A stretch of 64,000 bases of DNA. Origin: Limosilactobacillus panis (GTDB taxonomy: Bacteria; Bacillota; Bacilli; Lactobacillales; Lactobacillaceae). The notes under the pieces were generated by a model. It saw only the letters and a program-made list of their open reading frames with translations, was not told the origin of the DNA and searched no databases. A program made the position numbers and the translations under genes. Shown here one piece after another: positions 18,664 to 27,170 of this stretch. Each line of letters begins with the position of its first letter. Position 1 is the stretch's first letter. The stretch is from positions 620,001 to 684,000 of the forward strand of contig NZ_CP081855.1 in NCBI RefSeq assembly GCF_019797825.1, written 5' to 3'.

Positions 18664-19200
18664 CTAACCGATAACTTTAATGAAGGGTTTAAGTTGTTGG
18701 GGACTAAAATGGCGGCCCTGATAAAGGAGGATATTAGCACAGGCCTGGGCATCGTCTAAAGCGTTGTGGTGATGGTGAAGATCAATACTGAGGGCGTCGC
18801 AGACCGTGTTGAGTTTATAGTTACTTAAACCTGGGAGTAGGCGTCGACTCGTAGTCAGTGTATCAAGGGCCTGGTAAGCTGGTGGCTGGATGCCATAGTG
18901 CTCCAAAGTGTTCTTTAACACACTGTTGTCAAAGCGGTTATTGTGGGCGATGACCAGTTTGTCGGGGGTAAAAAACTCTTTGATGTGGTCCCAGACAGCG
19001 GGAAATGAAGGGGCATCAGCGACGTCACGCTCATGAATCCCGTGAACCTGGATATTGCGCCAGAAGAAGTCCGTGTGGGGGTTAATTAAGGAATAAAACT
19101 CGTCAACGATTTGGTCGTTACGGACGATTGAAAGGGCCAGTGAACAGGCACTATAGCGCTTACCGCTTGCGGTTTCAAAATCCAAGGCAACAAAGTTCAT
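18664..19200 (-). CDS. DnaQ-like 3'-5' exonuclease (DEDDh)
   Basis: Protein of 178 residues with the exonuclease motifs in order: VALDFETAS (Exo I, DxE near residue 7-9), IAHNNRFDNSVL (Exo II) and HHNALDDAQACA (Exo III, H plus D). This is the stand-alone epsilon-like nuclease common in lactobacilli, not a part of PolC. Role probably in DNA repair or nucleic-acid trimming. Start placed by AGGACGGTG upstream (complement). Confidence 0.88.
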   Translation of the reverse strand: MNFVALDFETASGKRYSACSLALSIVRNDQIVDEFYSLINPHTDFFWRNIQVHGIHERDVADAPSFPAVWDHIKEFFTPDKLVIAHNNRFDNSVLKNTLEHYGIQPPAYQALDTLTTSRRLLPGLSNYKLNTVCDALSIDLHHHHNALDDAQACANILLYQGRHFSPQQLKPFIKVIG

Positions 19201-19326
19201 TTAAACACCGTCCTAATCTGTTTGCTGATATTTATTATTGTACAAATGCTCGCCGGCTTTTGCAATTAAATGCTACAATACTATAGGATGTTGAAGAGAA
19301 GTAATCAGAAAATGAGGAATAACGAA

Positions 19327-20220
19327 ATGGCTAATTTAATGAATGAGTTTCCTAGTATCGAAATTAAGCAGGATGAACCACTGATGCATTATACTTACAC
19401 GCATACCGGCGGACCCGCTGACTGGCTTGCTTTCCCAAAGGATGTAGCGGAGGTCAAGAAACTGGTTGATTACGCTCGAGTTCACCAGGTCCCCTTGACT
19501 GTCCTCGGTAACGCCAGTAACCTGATTGTTCGTGACGGCGGCATTGAAGGGCTCGTCCTGATATTAACTAAGATGGACGCAATCACCGTTGACCACAATA
19601 AGGTAACTGCTCAGGCAGGGGCTGCTTATATTAAGACAACTGAAGTCGCTCGGGACCACAGCCTGACGGGCCTTGAATTTGCGGCGGGAATCCCCGGCAG
19701 TATTGGTGGAGCAATCTTTATGAACGCCGGTGCCTATGGTGGTGAAACGAAGATGGTCGCATCTTCAGCTACGGTTCTTTTTCCAGATGGAACGATTAAG
19801 AAATTAGATAACCAGGAACTGGACTTCGGTTACCGCCACAGCAGTATTCAGGATTCTCACGGGATTGTCTTAGATGCTACCTTTACCCTCCGAGCTGGTG
19901 ACCATGACGAAATTGCCACCAAGATGAAGGAGTTGAATGAACGTCGGGCTGCTAAACAGCCCCTTGATTTACCATCCTGCGGTAGTGTTTTCAAACGTCC
20001 ACAGGGGTACTTTGCTGGTAAGCTAATTCACGATGCCGGCCTGCAAGGGTATACCGCGGGGGGCGCTCAGGTCTCTAAGAAGCATGCGGGCTTCATCGTT
20101 AACATTGACCACGGAACGGCATCAGATTACGTAGCGGTGATCCACCATGTTCAGGCAACCGTTAAGAAGAAGTATGGGGTTGCCCTCCAGACTGAAGTCC
20201 GGATTATCGGTCGTAATTAG
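19327..20220 (+). CDS. murB: UDP-N-acetylenolpyruvoylglucosamine reductase
   Basis: FAD enzyme that reduces UDP-GlcNAc-enolpyruvate to UDP-MurNAc for peptidoglycan. It has 297 residues, a type II MurB length. Seen: [16 protein letters not shown], the FAD-binding [37 protein letters not shown], and SCGSVFKRP with the proton-donor Ser. The ATG at 19327 follows GAGGAATAACGAA; upstream starts are possible but lack a ribosome site. Monocistronic. Confidence 0.95.
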   Translation: MANLMNEFPSIEIKQDEPLMHYTYTHTGGPADWLAFPKDVAEVKKLVDYARVHQVPLTVLGNASNLIVRDGGIEGLVLILTKMDAITVDHNKVTAQAGAAYIKTTEVARDHSLTGLEFAAGIPGSIGGAIFMNAGAYGGETKMVASSATVLFPDGTIKKLDNQELDFGYRHSSIQDSHGIVLDATFTLRAGDHDEIATKMKELNERRAAKQPLDLPSCGSVFKRPQGYFAGKLIHDAGLQGYTAGGAQVSKKHAGFIVNIDHGTASDYVAVIHHVQATVKKKYGVALQTEVRIIGRN

Positions 20221-20228
20221 AAATTGCG

Positions 20229-20259
20229 GGGGAAGGGACGGATAGTTTCTTTCCCTTCT
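20229..20259 (+). terminator. probable terminator after murB
   Basis: Imperfect stem GGAAGGGA / TTTCCCTTC with a loop of about 12 nt; the tail is only mildly T-rich. Confidence 0.45.
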
Positions 20260-20375
20260 CTATTGCAAAGCTATCAAAACGTTTTACTTATTGTTGCATT
20301 AAGCTTTGTAATCGTTTTTGCCATATGGTATTATAGAATAAAATCAAGAGAATTTACGGATAAAGGAGAATGAAA

Positions 20376-21299
20376 ATGGCGAATAAGGTAGTAGTTTTAG
20401 GAAGTATTAACGTTGATACCACTTACCACGTAGAACGTTTCCCCCAACCAGGAGAAACAATCTCGGCAAAGAGCAAAAGTTCTGCGCCTGGTGGTAAGGG
20501 TGCTAACCAAGCTGTTGCGGCTGTTCGCTCCGGTGCACAGACGTCCTTTGTGGGCGCGGTTGGTTCTGATAACGAAGGCTCATACATGCTGGAAGCCCTT
20601 AAGGAAAACAACATTGATGTCCACCACATCATGGTTGATAAGTACCATGGTACGGGAACCGCTGCTATTACGCTCGACGCCAATGGTCAAAACGACATTA
20701 TGATTTATGGTGGGGCCAACCAGGCGATGACTACTGATGTTTTGGCGGGCATTGAGGATGTGTTGGATGGTGCCAACTTCTTAATTAGCCAGTTTGAAAC
20801 TCCCCAAGAGGTTACTCTGGCAGCTTTCAAGCTGGCTAAGGAACACGGGGTTACCACGATTTTGAACCCGGCGCCAGCCCATGACATCATTCCAGAATTG
20901 CTTTCCTACACGGACGTGATTGCCCCAAACGAAAGCGAGTGTGCCCTGTTAACGGGAATTGAAGTTGCGGACGAAGAATCGATGCTAAAGAGTGCGGAGT
21001 ATTTCCAAAAGCGTGGCGTTACGCACCTACTGATCACGCTTGGTTCGCGAGGCGTCTTCTATGCTACGCCAAAAGCTCACGGTCTTGTTCCGGCATTTAA
21101 GGTCAAGGCGGTGGACACAACCGCGGCCGGGGATACCTTTATTGGGGCCCTGAGTTCCCAATTAAAGGATGACCTGAGCAACGTCGCCGATGCATTGGTA
21201 TATGCACAACGGGCATCTAGTCTAACGGTTCAACAGATGGGGGCAATGCCTTCAATCCCAACGGCTGACAAGGTTAAAGCGGCCCTTGCAGAAAACTAA
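20376..21299 (+). CDS. rbsK: ribokinase (PfkB family)
   Basis: Phosphorylates ribose to ribose 5-phosphate in the cytoplasm. It has 307 residues. Seen: VLGSINVDTTYHVERFPQPG, the first PfkB signature GGKGANQAVAAVRSG, and the catalytic DTTAAGDTFIGAL with the base Asp. The second ATG (20376) has the better spacing from AAAGGAG. A loose cre-like site (TGTAATCGTTTTTG, two mismatches, 20307-20320) lies upstream. No ribose transporter gene adjoins it. An IS1182 element begins 13 bp after the stop. Confidence 0.93.
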   Translation: MANKVVVLGSINVDTTYHVERFPQPGETISAKSKSSAPGGKGANQAVAAVRSGAQTSFVGAVGSDNEGSYMLEALKENNIDVHHIMVDKYHGTGTAAITLDANGQNDIMIYGGANQAMTTDVLAGIEDVLDGANFLISQFETPQEVTLAAFKLAKEHGVTTILNPAPAHDIIPELLSYTDVIAPNESECALLTGIEVADEESMLKSAEYFQKRGVTHLLITLGSRGVFYATPKAHGLVPAFKVKAVDTTAAGDTFIGALSSQLKDDLSNVADALVYAQRASSLTVQQMGAMPSIPTADKVKAALAEN

Positions 21300-22889
21300 T
21301 TTAAAAATAATGGGGGTTGTGACAAAAATTCTGAATGGAGCTTTTTGATTATCTGAATATTTTGAGAAAATGAGCGGCCTCCCGGCCATTTTCTTCATGT
21401 TTAATGCCATTAAAGCAATCCCAATTTGTCTTTTGGCTTTCTTAAGACCACGTACTGTGAATCTTTTAAAACCCAAATAAGCCTTCAAGTTACCAAAAAC
21501 AGTCTCTACATCGTACTTACGACGGGAGTAAGTGTTGGAATTTGAAAGCGACTCGCGAGCTTTCGACTTAAAATATTCCCACTGTGGGTTCACCATAAGG
21601 TACTTAGTGTTCCCATGTGGTGTTAATGCCTGAGAAATAATTTGATGATTCTCATCATACTTCTCTGCTTGATATACTTTGAAATCACGACGGAATTTGT
21701 ATTTATCATTTCGGTATGCGTATCGTTTAAAGTTGAATCGGACGCCCTGTGGGTTTACATAAAAGTCATCAGCCTCATGATATTCCCAGTTCATTACTTT
21801 TCGATCATCAGAACGCCACTTACGGCTATTCTCTTTAATCATGGTGCTGTAAGGAATTAAAGCTGTACAATCAGATAGCTCATCTTCGATATACTTATAA
21901 TTGCGTTCTGATCCGTAACCAGCATCGGCAACAATTTCTCGCCCCAAAACTTCGTTCTGGGCGAGATGAGATAAGAATGGGATTAAGGTTCTAGTATCGG
22001 TTGGGTTCTGCATGAGTTCATAACCCAGCACGTACTGTGAGCTAGTCATAATTTGAAGATTATACGCTGGCTTTGTTTGACCATTACGCATCGGATCTTC
22101 CTTTAAACGCATAAAAGTAGCGTCATGATCGGTTTTGGAATAGCTATTACGTTGGCCAGCAATCTGCGATTGGGCTTGGTATTCAAGATGCTTTTGACGA
22201 CAATGGTCTAAAGCATGGAGATACTTTTTGGCATGACGTCGTTCCTGCTTGGCCGGATTGGGCGAAACCTTTGCGGTTTCGGCCACCCGTTGGTTTAACT
22301 CTTCAATCCGTTGTTCAAGTAAGGCAATAATCGTATCAAGTTGATCAATGTCAAAGCTATCTTCATCAACATCAATCTTAACCTCTGCTTGCTTAATTTC
22401 ACGAATTAGTTTTTGAGCCTTTTCAACGTTTAATTCGCGATACTTAATGGTGCGTTTCTTCCAAACAAAGGAAAACTTATTTGCGTTAGCTAAAATCTTA
22501 GTGCCATCAATGAATGAAGCCTCATCGATCATTCCCTGAGCCTTTAAATAGTCATAAAATTCCTTGAAACTACTCTGAATCATATCTTCCAATTCTTGGG
22601 AGACAATGAAGCGAGCAATGGTGCGGTAGGTTGGGCGCTGTTCTTGAGTCAACCACATCGCAATAATGTTTTCACGAGCAAAGCGTTCAATTTTCCTAGA
22701 GGAAATGATACCATAGCTGTAAGCCAGTAAAACTAACTTTAACAGCATTCGTGGATCATACTCTCTTGGTCGACCCATAATATTGGGTCGCCGCAGCGCT
22801 AAGCTTTCAACCAGCCGATTAATATAACGTGCTGGATGATTTAACTCAGGTTCATAAGCAGTAGGTATGTTCAAACTAAGTTGATTCAT
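21252..22889 (-). CDS. IS1182-family transposase
   Basis: DDE transposase. From the ATG at complement 22889 (MNQLSLNIPT...) it has about 545 residues, the family size. Seen: the N-terminal PREYDPRMLLKLVLLAYSYG segment, FIDGTKILANANKFSFVW (first acidic residue), REIVADAGYGSERNYKY (second Asp) and YDVETVFGNLKAYLGFKRF (catalytic Glu). The frame has no stop inside the element: it reads through the left terminal repeat (RIFVTTPI) and ends antisense inside rbsK. An upstream ATG at 22943 is less likely. Intact, so potentially active. Confidence 0.93.
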   Translation of the reverse strand: MNQLSLNIPTAYEPELNHPARYINRLVESLALRRPNIMGRPREYDPRMLLKLVLLAYSYGIISSRKIERFARENIIAMWLTQEQRPTYRTIARFIVSQELEDMIQSSFKEFYDYLKAQGMIDEASFIDGTKILANANKFSFVWKKRTIKYRELNVEKAQKLIREIKQAEVKIDVDEDSFDIDQLDTIIALLEQRIEELNQRVAETAKVSPNPAKQERRHAKKYLHALDHCRQKHLEYQAQSQIAGQRNSYSKTDHDATFMRLKEDPMRNGQTKPAYNLQIMTSSQYVLGYELMQNPTDTRTLIPFLSHLAQNEVLGREIVADAGYGSERNYKYIEDELSDCTALIPYSTMIKENSRKWRSDDRKVMNWEYHEADDFYVNPQGVRFNFKRYAYRNDKYKFRRDFKVYQAEKYDENHQIISQALTPHGNTKYLMVNPQWEYFKSKARESLSNSNTYSRRKYDVETVFGNLKAYLGFKRFTVRGLKKAKRQIGIALMALNMKKMAGRPLIFSKYSDNQKAPFRIFVTTPIIFKLVFCKGRFNLVSRWD

Positions 22890-23059
22890 GTTATAATTAA
22901 GTTCCAATGTTTTTGTATCCTTTCGAGGGTATTTTGGAGGCATCGACGGTCAGGTCGATGTCTTTTCTTTTACTAATATTTTAAAGGAAAATGGAGTTAA
23001 ATGAAATCCGAAGATTTCATCTAACTCCATTAATTATTTGGGACTTATGTCACAGCCCC
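21313..23059 (-). mobile_element. IS1182-family insertion sequence
   Basis: About 1.75 kb bounded by imperfect inverted repeats GGGGTTGTGACA (left) and GGGGCTGTGACA (right, on the complement). The flanks AAAAATAATG on the left and TTTTTATTTTT on the right are nearly complementary, so the element appears to sit in a former terminator hairpin, a known habit of this family. It lies exactly between the rbsK stop and the stop of the convergent DUF1361 gene. No clear target duplication is seen. Confidence 0.85.
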
Positions 23060-23062
23060 TTT

Positions 23063-23719
23063 TTATTTTTGGGGAAGATGCTGGACTAATCGTAAGAGAC
23101 CATAGATGATTATCTGCATGACCGTTAACATGGTGGTGAATTCGAGCATTGGCTTAGACCAGATACCCAGTAGCTGACGGATAAACCATGAAGGCGTAAA
23201 GAGGAGGTAGAGGGAGTGTAGGCGAAGGAAGCGCCCAATATAGATTCCGACGCTGGAAGTAAAGCAGAAAAAGAATACCCACCAAGCTTGCAGCCGGGGA
23301 TGGTGAGGACTTGTTAACCGGGTCAGCTGAGCGGCGGTATTTTGAAGACTAATGGTTCCCAAGGTTAAGCAGGAAAAGGCACAAACAACCATTAAGACAA
23401 AGATTAGCCAGATGTGGGGGTCACTCTTGAGAATGCCGTTAATGCTGGTGTGAGGACGGAGCCAGGAAAGGTGGAAGAGGTCTGTGCTTACGTACGGGGC
23501 GTTCGGGTAAAAAATTATCCATAGAACAAGGGTGACCCAAAAGGCCAGGGCCCGGCGGTCATTGAAGCGACGCATCTGAAAGCCAAACTCAATTGGCAAG
23601 TAACCGAGAAAGGTGTTAAAGGCCATAAAGTTATACGGCGGCCTGACCATTAGCCATAGGTAGGCAATTAATGCCAGAAAAAGGATACGCACTTTCCACT
23701 GAAAAGAAATTCGTTGCAA
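23063..23719 (-). CDS. DUF1361 membrane protein
   Basis: Protein of 218 residues with about five to six membrane helices. The conserved FYPNAPYVSTDLFHL sequence is the hallmark of the DUF1361 family; a second conserved part is SSVGIYIGRFLRLHS. The function is unknown. The stop codon is 4 bp from the IS1182 end, so any terminator it had is separated or replaced by the IS. Divergent from cdaA. Confidence 0.85.
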   Translation of the reverse strand: MQRISFQWKVRILFLALIAYLWLMVRPPYNFMAFNTFLGYLPIEFGFQMRRFNDRRALAFWVTLVLWIIFYPNAPYVSTDLFHLSWLRPHTSINGILKSDPHIWLIFVLMVVCAFSCLTLGTISLQNTAAQLTRLTSPHHPRLQAWWVFFFCFTSSVGIYIGRFLRLHSLYLLFTPSWFIRQLLGIWSKPMLEFTTMLTVMQIIIYGLLRLVQHLPQK

Positions 23720-23818
23720 AATACAGCCCCCTTGATTTAGTTAATACTACTAGCATACCAGACTTTTACCGGTGAAAATGATATAATATGAACGTGAATT
23801 TGGAGGATGGTGAATGCT

Positions 23819-24670
23819 ATGCAGTTTATTGCTTCGCTTCTGACGTGGCAGAACTTGATCCACCTCATCGATATCCTTGTCATCTGGTTCTTGATTTACG
23901 AATTGTTGATCCTAATTCGCGGGACGCGGGCTGTCCAGCTTTTCCGTGGAATTCTGATCGTCATCTTGGTCAAGGTCATCAGTTGGTACTTTGGCCTAAG
24001 CACCGTCTCGTGGTTGATGGACCAGGTAATTAACTGGGGAGTAATCGCAATCGTGGTTATCTTCCAACCAGAAATTCGGCGGGGACTGGAACACCTTGGG
24101 CGTGGTTCATTCTTTACGGCTCATCAAACAGCGAATAAGACCGAAGAGGAAATGATCAAGCAACTTGATCAGGCAATTCAATACATGTCAAAGCGTCGGA
24201 TTGGGGCCTTGATTAGTATTCAAATGAATACGGGTCTCGAAGAATATATTGAAACCGGAATTCCAATGGATGCGGACATTTCTGGAGCGCTGTTAATCAA
24301 TACCTTTATTCCGAATACGCCACTGCACGATGGGGCCGTTATTATTAAGGACAACCGAATTGCCGTAGCGGCCGCCTACCTACCGTTATCAGATAGTAAG
24401 CTAATCCCCAAGGAGCTGGGGACCCGGCACCGGGCAGCGGTCGGAATCAGTGAAGTTACGGACGCCTTGACAATCGTTATTTCGGAGGAAACTGGTGAGG
24501 TTTCTATTACTAAGGATAACGAGTTAATCCGTAACATGTCCCAGAATGATTATCTGAAATTCTTGCGGGCCCAACTTTATAAGAAGGTTCCTCAAGAAAG
24601 CGAAAACCTGCTGACTAAGTTGTTTGGCTTGCTTGGTCGCAACGGAGGCGGTCGTCATGAACAAAAATAA
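23819..24670 (+). CDS. cdaA: diadenylate cyclase CdaA
   Basis: Membrane-bound enzyme making c-di-AMP from two ATP; controls potassium and osmolyte balance and cell-wall state. It has 283 residues from this start: three N-terminal membrane helices, a linker helix (FQPEIRRGLEHLGRG), then the DAC domain with PLHDGAVII and GTRHRAAVG catalytic motifs. GGAGG at 23802 fits ATG 23819 or GTG 23810. The next gene starts inside its 3' end, giving the conserved cdaA-cdaR-glmM operon. Confidence 0.96.
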   Translation: MQFIASLLTWQNLIHLIDILVIWFLIYELLILIRGTRAVQLFRGILIVILVKVISWYFGLSTVSWLMDQVINWGVIAIVVIFQPEIRRGLEHLGRGSFFTAHQTANKTEEEMIKQLDQAIQYMSKRRIGALISIQMNTGLEEYIETGIPMDADISGALLINTFIPNTPLHDGAVIIKDNRIAVAAAYLPLSDSKLIPKELGTRHRAAVGISEVTDALTIVISEETGEVSITKDNELIRNMSQNDYLKFLRAQLYKKVPQESENLLTKLFGLLGRNGGGRHEQK

Positions 24671-25502
24671 CGACGGCTTTTTCAGCCGCAAGTGGGTGCT
24701 ACGTTTAACGGCTTTGGTCTTGGCAATCTTTCTCTTTGTGTACGTCAACGGCAGCAAGAATGGCTTTTTACGCCAGAATACCCGGGACAGCAACCGTAAT
24801 AGTGCTTTGATGTCCAACAAGTCGGCAACGATTGAAATGCCACTCAACATTACCGTTGATAATGCTAAGTACGTCGTCACTGGTTATCCCCAAACGGTCA
24901 AGGTCCGGGTCAACGGACCATCGGCGTTAGTTACTACTACTAACAACACCCAGAATTTTCGGGCCTACTTAGACCTGAGTAAGCTTACGCCGGGGAACCA
25001 CCGGGTAAAGGTCAAGACCAGTGGCCTTAATTCTGAACTACGTGCCACGACCAAGCCACAGTATATTAATGTCAATATTCAACCGCGTCGGACCATCAGT
25101 ATGCGGGTAAGTGTCCGGCTGAATTCACGGACGTTAGACAATGGCTACGTGATTGGTCGACCGCGACTGGATACGGATGTTGTTCAGGTTACCGGTTCAA
25201 GAGAAGAAGTTGACCGGGTTAGCCGGGTAGTGGCCTTTGTCGCTATTCCAAGTGACGCTAAGAATGACTTGCAGCGGCAGGTAACCTTGCAGGCACTGGA
25301 TAAGAATGGTCAGACACTGAACGTGGTTATTACGCCGAAGACAACGAACGTGACGATTCCAATTAACCGGAGTAGTGATAACTCCAGCAGCTCCAGTAGT
25401 GAAGAGTCTAACAGTTCTTCCTCGAGCAGGAATCAGGATAGTAACGACATAACGAATAGTACTACGAAGAAAAGTAGTAGCAGTACGAGCTCTACTAAAT
25501 AA
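24657..25502 (+). CDS. cdaR: CdaA regulator CdaR (YbbR-domain protein)
   Basis: Membrane-anchored regulator of CdaA. It has 281 residues: a membrane helix (about 13-32) followed by YbbR beta-domains outside the cell, and a Ser/Asn-rich low-complexity C-terminus of about 50 residues. The start ATG (24657) is set by GGAGGCGGTCGTC and overlaps cdaA by 14 nt, indicating coupling. Repeated features such as LDLSKLTPGNHRVKVK mark YbbR repeats. Confidence 0.93.
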   Translation: MNKNNDGFFSRKWVLRLTALVLAIFLFVYVNGSKNGFLRQNTRDSNRNSALMSNKSATIEMPLNITVDNAKYVVTGYPQTVKVRVNGPSALVTTTNNTQNFRAYLDLSKLTPGNHRVKVKTSGLNSELRATTKPQYINVNIQPRRTISMRVSVRLNSRTLDNGYVIGRPRLDTDVVQVTGSREEVDRVSRVVAFVAIPSDAKNDLQRQVTLQALDKNGQTLNVVITPKTTNVTIPINRSSDNSSSSSSEESNSSSSSRNQDSNDITNSTTKKSSSSTSSTK

Positions 25503-25522
25503 TTAATTGAAGGAGAAGAACA

Positions 25523-26878
25523 ATGAAATTAAAGTATTTTGGTACAGATGGTGTCCGTGGGGTTGCAAACCAGGATTTAAGTCCCGAACTGGCCTTTCGC
25601 GTTGGCCGGGCCGGGGGCTACGTCTTAACGCGGCACTCTGAGCGGAAGCAGCCACAAGTTCTGGTATCCCGTGATACCCGAATTTCCGGCGAAATGTTGG
25701 AGAATGCCTTGGTTGCCGGCCTGCTTTCCGTGGGGATTGAGGTCCTCCGCTTAGGAGTCGTTACCACGCCCGGGGTTGCCTACCTAGTTCGGGCTCAGGA
25801 TGCTGATGCCGGAGTCATGATTACAGCCAGTCACAATCCAATCAAGTACAACGGAATCAAGTACTTTGGTGGGGACGGCTTCAAGCTGTCAGACGACCTT
25901 GAATATGAAATTGAACAATTACTGGACGTGGATGAGGATACCTTGCCCCGGCCATCTGATAAGGGCCTGGGAATGGTTACCGACTACCACGAAGGGGCTT
26001 TGAAATACACTTCCTTCCTGGAACAAACTGTCTCAACCGACTTGAGTGGTCTGAAGATCGTTGTTGATGCTGCTAATGGGGCCACGAGTGGCTTTGTTTC
26101 CAACCTCTTTGCGGACATGAACGTCGACTTTGTGCCAATCAATGATCAGCCAGACGGGTTGAATACCAACCTTGAATGTGGGTCAACCCACCCTGCTGGA
26201 CTCCAGAAAGCGGTTGTTGAAAACGGTGCTGACCTCGGGGTGGCCTTCGATGGTGACGGTGATCGTTGCATCGCGGTTGACGCTGACGGGAACATTGTTG
26301 ATGGTGACAAGATTATATACATCTGTGGGAAGTACATGGACAACAAGGGAACCCTGAAGAAGGATACCGTGGTAACGACCGTCATGAGTAACCTAGGGAT
26401 GTACAAGGCCCTGGAAGCTCACGGGATGACGAGCGTTAAGACCAAAGTTGGTGACCGTTACGTTGTTGAAGAGATGCTGAAGAACGGCTACAACCTTGGC
26501 GGTGAACAATCCGGTCACATCATCTTCTTGGACCACAACACCACGGGTGATGGGATGCTGACTGCTTTACAATTACTATCCGTGGTCGAGGAAACCGGTA
26601 AGACCTTGGCCGAGCTGGCTAGTGATGTCACAACCTACCCACAGGAACTGCTGAACATCAAGGTTGCTGACAAGGCAGCGGCAATGGAAAATGAGGACCT
26701 TAAGAAGGTTATTAAAGAGGTCGAAGATGAGATGGCTGGTAATGGCCGTGTCCTTGTCCGGCCAAGTGGGACGGAACCACTTCTCCGGATTATGGCCGAG
26801 GCGCCGACTAAGGAACTGGTTCACCAGTACGTTGAAAAGATTGGCGATGTTGCCCGAGCAGAACTAGAAGTCAAGTAA
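25523..26878 (+). CDS. glmM: phosphoglucosamine mutase
   Basis: Converts glucosamine 6-phosphate to glucosamine 1-phosphate for UDP-GlcNAc. It has 451 residues. Seen: [13 protein letters not shown], the phosphoserine loop [12 protein letters not shown] (Ser about residue 101), the metal loop [13 protein letters not shown], the sugar loop GGEQSGHII, and the phosphate-binding [12 protein letters not shown]. Ribosome site GAAGGAGAAG. GlmM is a known partner of CdaA; the operon ties cell-wall precursor supply to c-di-AMP. Confidence 0.97.
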   Translation: MKLKYFGTDGVRGVANQDLSPELAFRVGRAGGYVLTRHSERKQPQVLVSRDTRISGEMLENALVAGLLSVGIEVLRLGVVTTPGVAYLVRAQDADAGVMITASHNPIKYNGIKYFGGDGFKLSDDLEYEIEQLLDVDEDTLPRPSDKGLGMVTDYHEGALKYTSFLEQTVSTDLSGLKIVVDAANGATSGFVSNLFADMNVDFVPINDQPDGLNTNLECGSTHPAGLQKAVVENGADLGVAFDGDGDRCIAVDADGNIVDGDKIIYICGKYMDNKGTLKKDTVVTTVMSNLGMYKALEAHGMTSVKTKVGDRYVVEEMLKNGYNLGGEQSGHIIFLDHNTTGDGMLTALQLLSVVEETGKTLAELASDVTTYPQELLNIKVADKAAAMENEDLKKVIKEVEDEMAGNGRVLVRPSGTEPLLRIMAEAPTKELVHQYVEKIGDVARAELEVK

Positions 26879-26899
26879 TTAAACTGCAGAATGCATTCG

Positions 26900-26988
26900 A
26901 GCGTGCTCCGGATGACTAGCGGAAGACAAGCATTGGGATGAAATGCCATCGACTGTCCGTAACTAGCCACCAGGGGCGCGCTTTTTTT
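26900..26988 (+). ncRNA. structured RNA candidate between glmM and glmS
   Basis: A closed fold is visible: AGCGTGCTCC (26900-26909) pairs fully, with G-U, to GGGGCGCGCT (26973-26982), followed by TTTTTT. Inside are GCATT/AATGC with a GGGATGA loop and paired CTAGCGGA/TCCG..CTAG segments. A terminator needs only a simple hairpin, so this 80-nt multibranched shape suggests a 3' UTR RNA or a small regulatory RNA. It does not match the glmS ribozyme as I know it. No promoter of its own was recognised. Confidence 0.5.
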
Positions 26989-27054
26989 AAGATCATGGAA
27001 GCTGGTGAAGAGGTTATGTTTTCAGTAATACCTATACCAATTGAGTGCAACCGA

Positions 27055-27083
27055 TTGACAATTAATTTGAAAGTCTGTACTAT
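27055..27083 (+). promoter_or_regulatory. glmS promoter
   Basis: TTGACA, 17-nt spacer, TACTAT: a near-consensus sigma-A promoter leaving a leader of about 80 nt before glmS. Confidence 0.75.
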
Positions 27084-27170
27084 ACAATACAGTTAGCTTA
27101 GAAACTAACGATTTAAAAGTTATCTATACCAATTTAAATGAAATTTAGATAAAAAAGGATGGAATAAAAT

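Noticed and set aside
27084..27170. glmS ribozyme or riboswitch in the glmS leader
   Set aside because: The 80-nt leader lacks the conserved core and length of the ribozyme; nothing riboswitch-like was seen.
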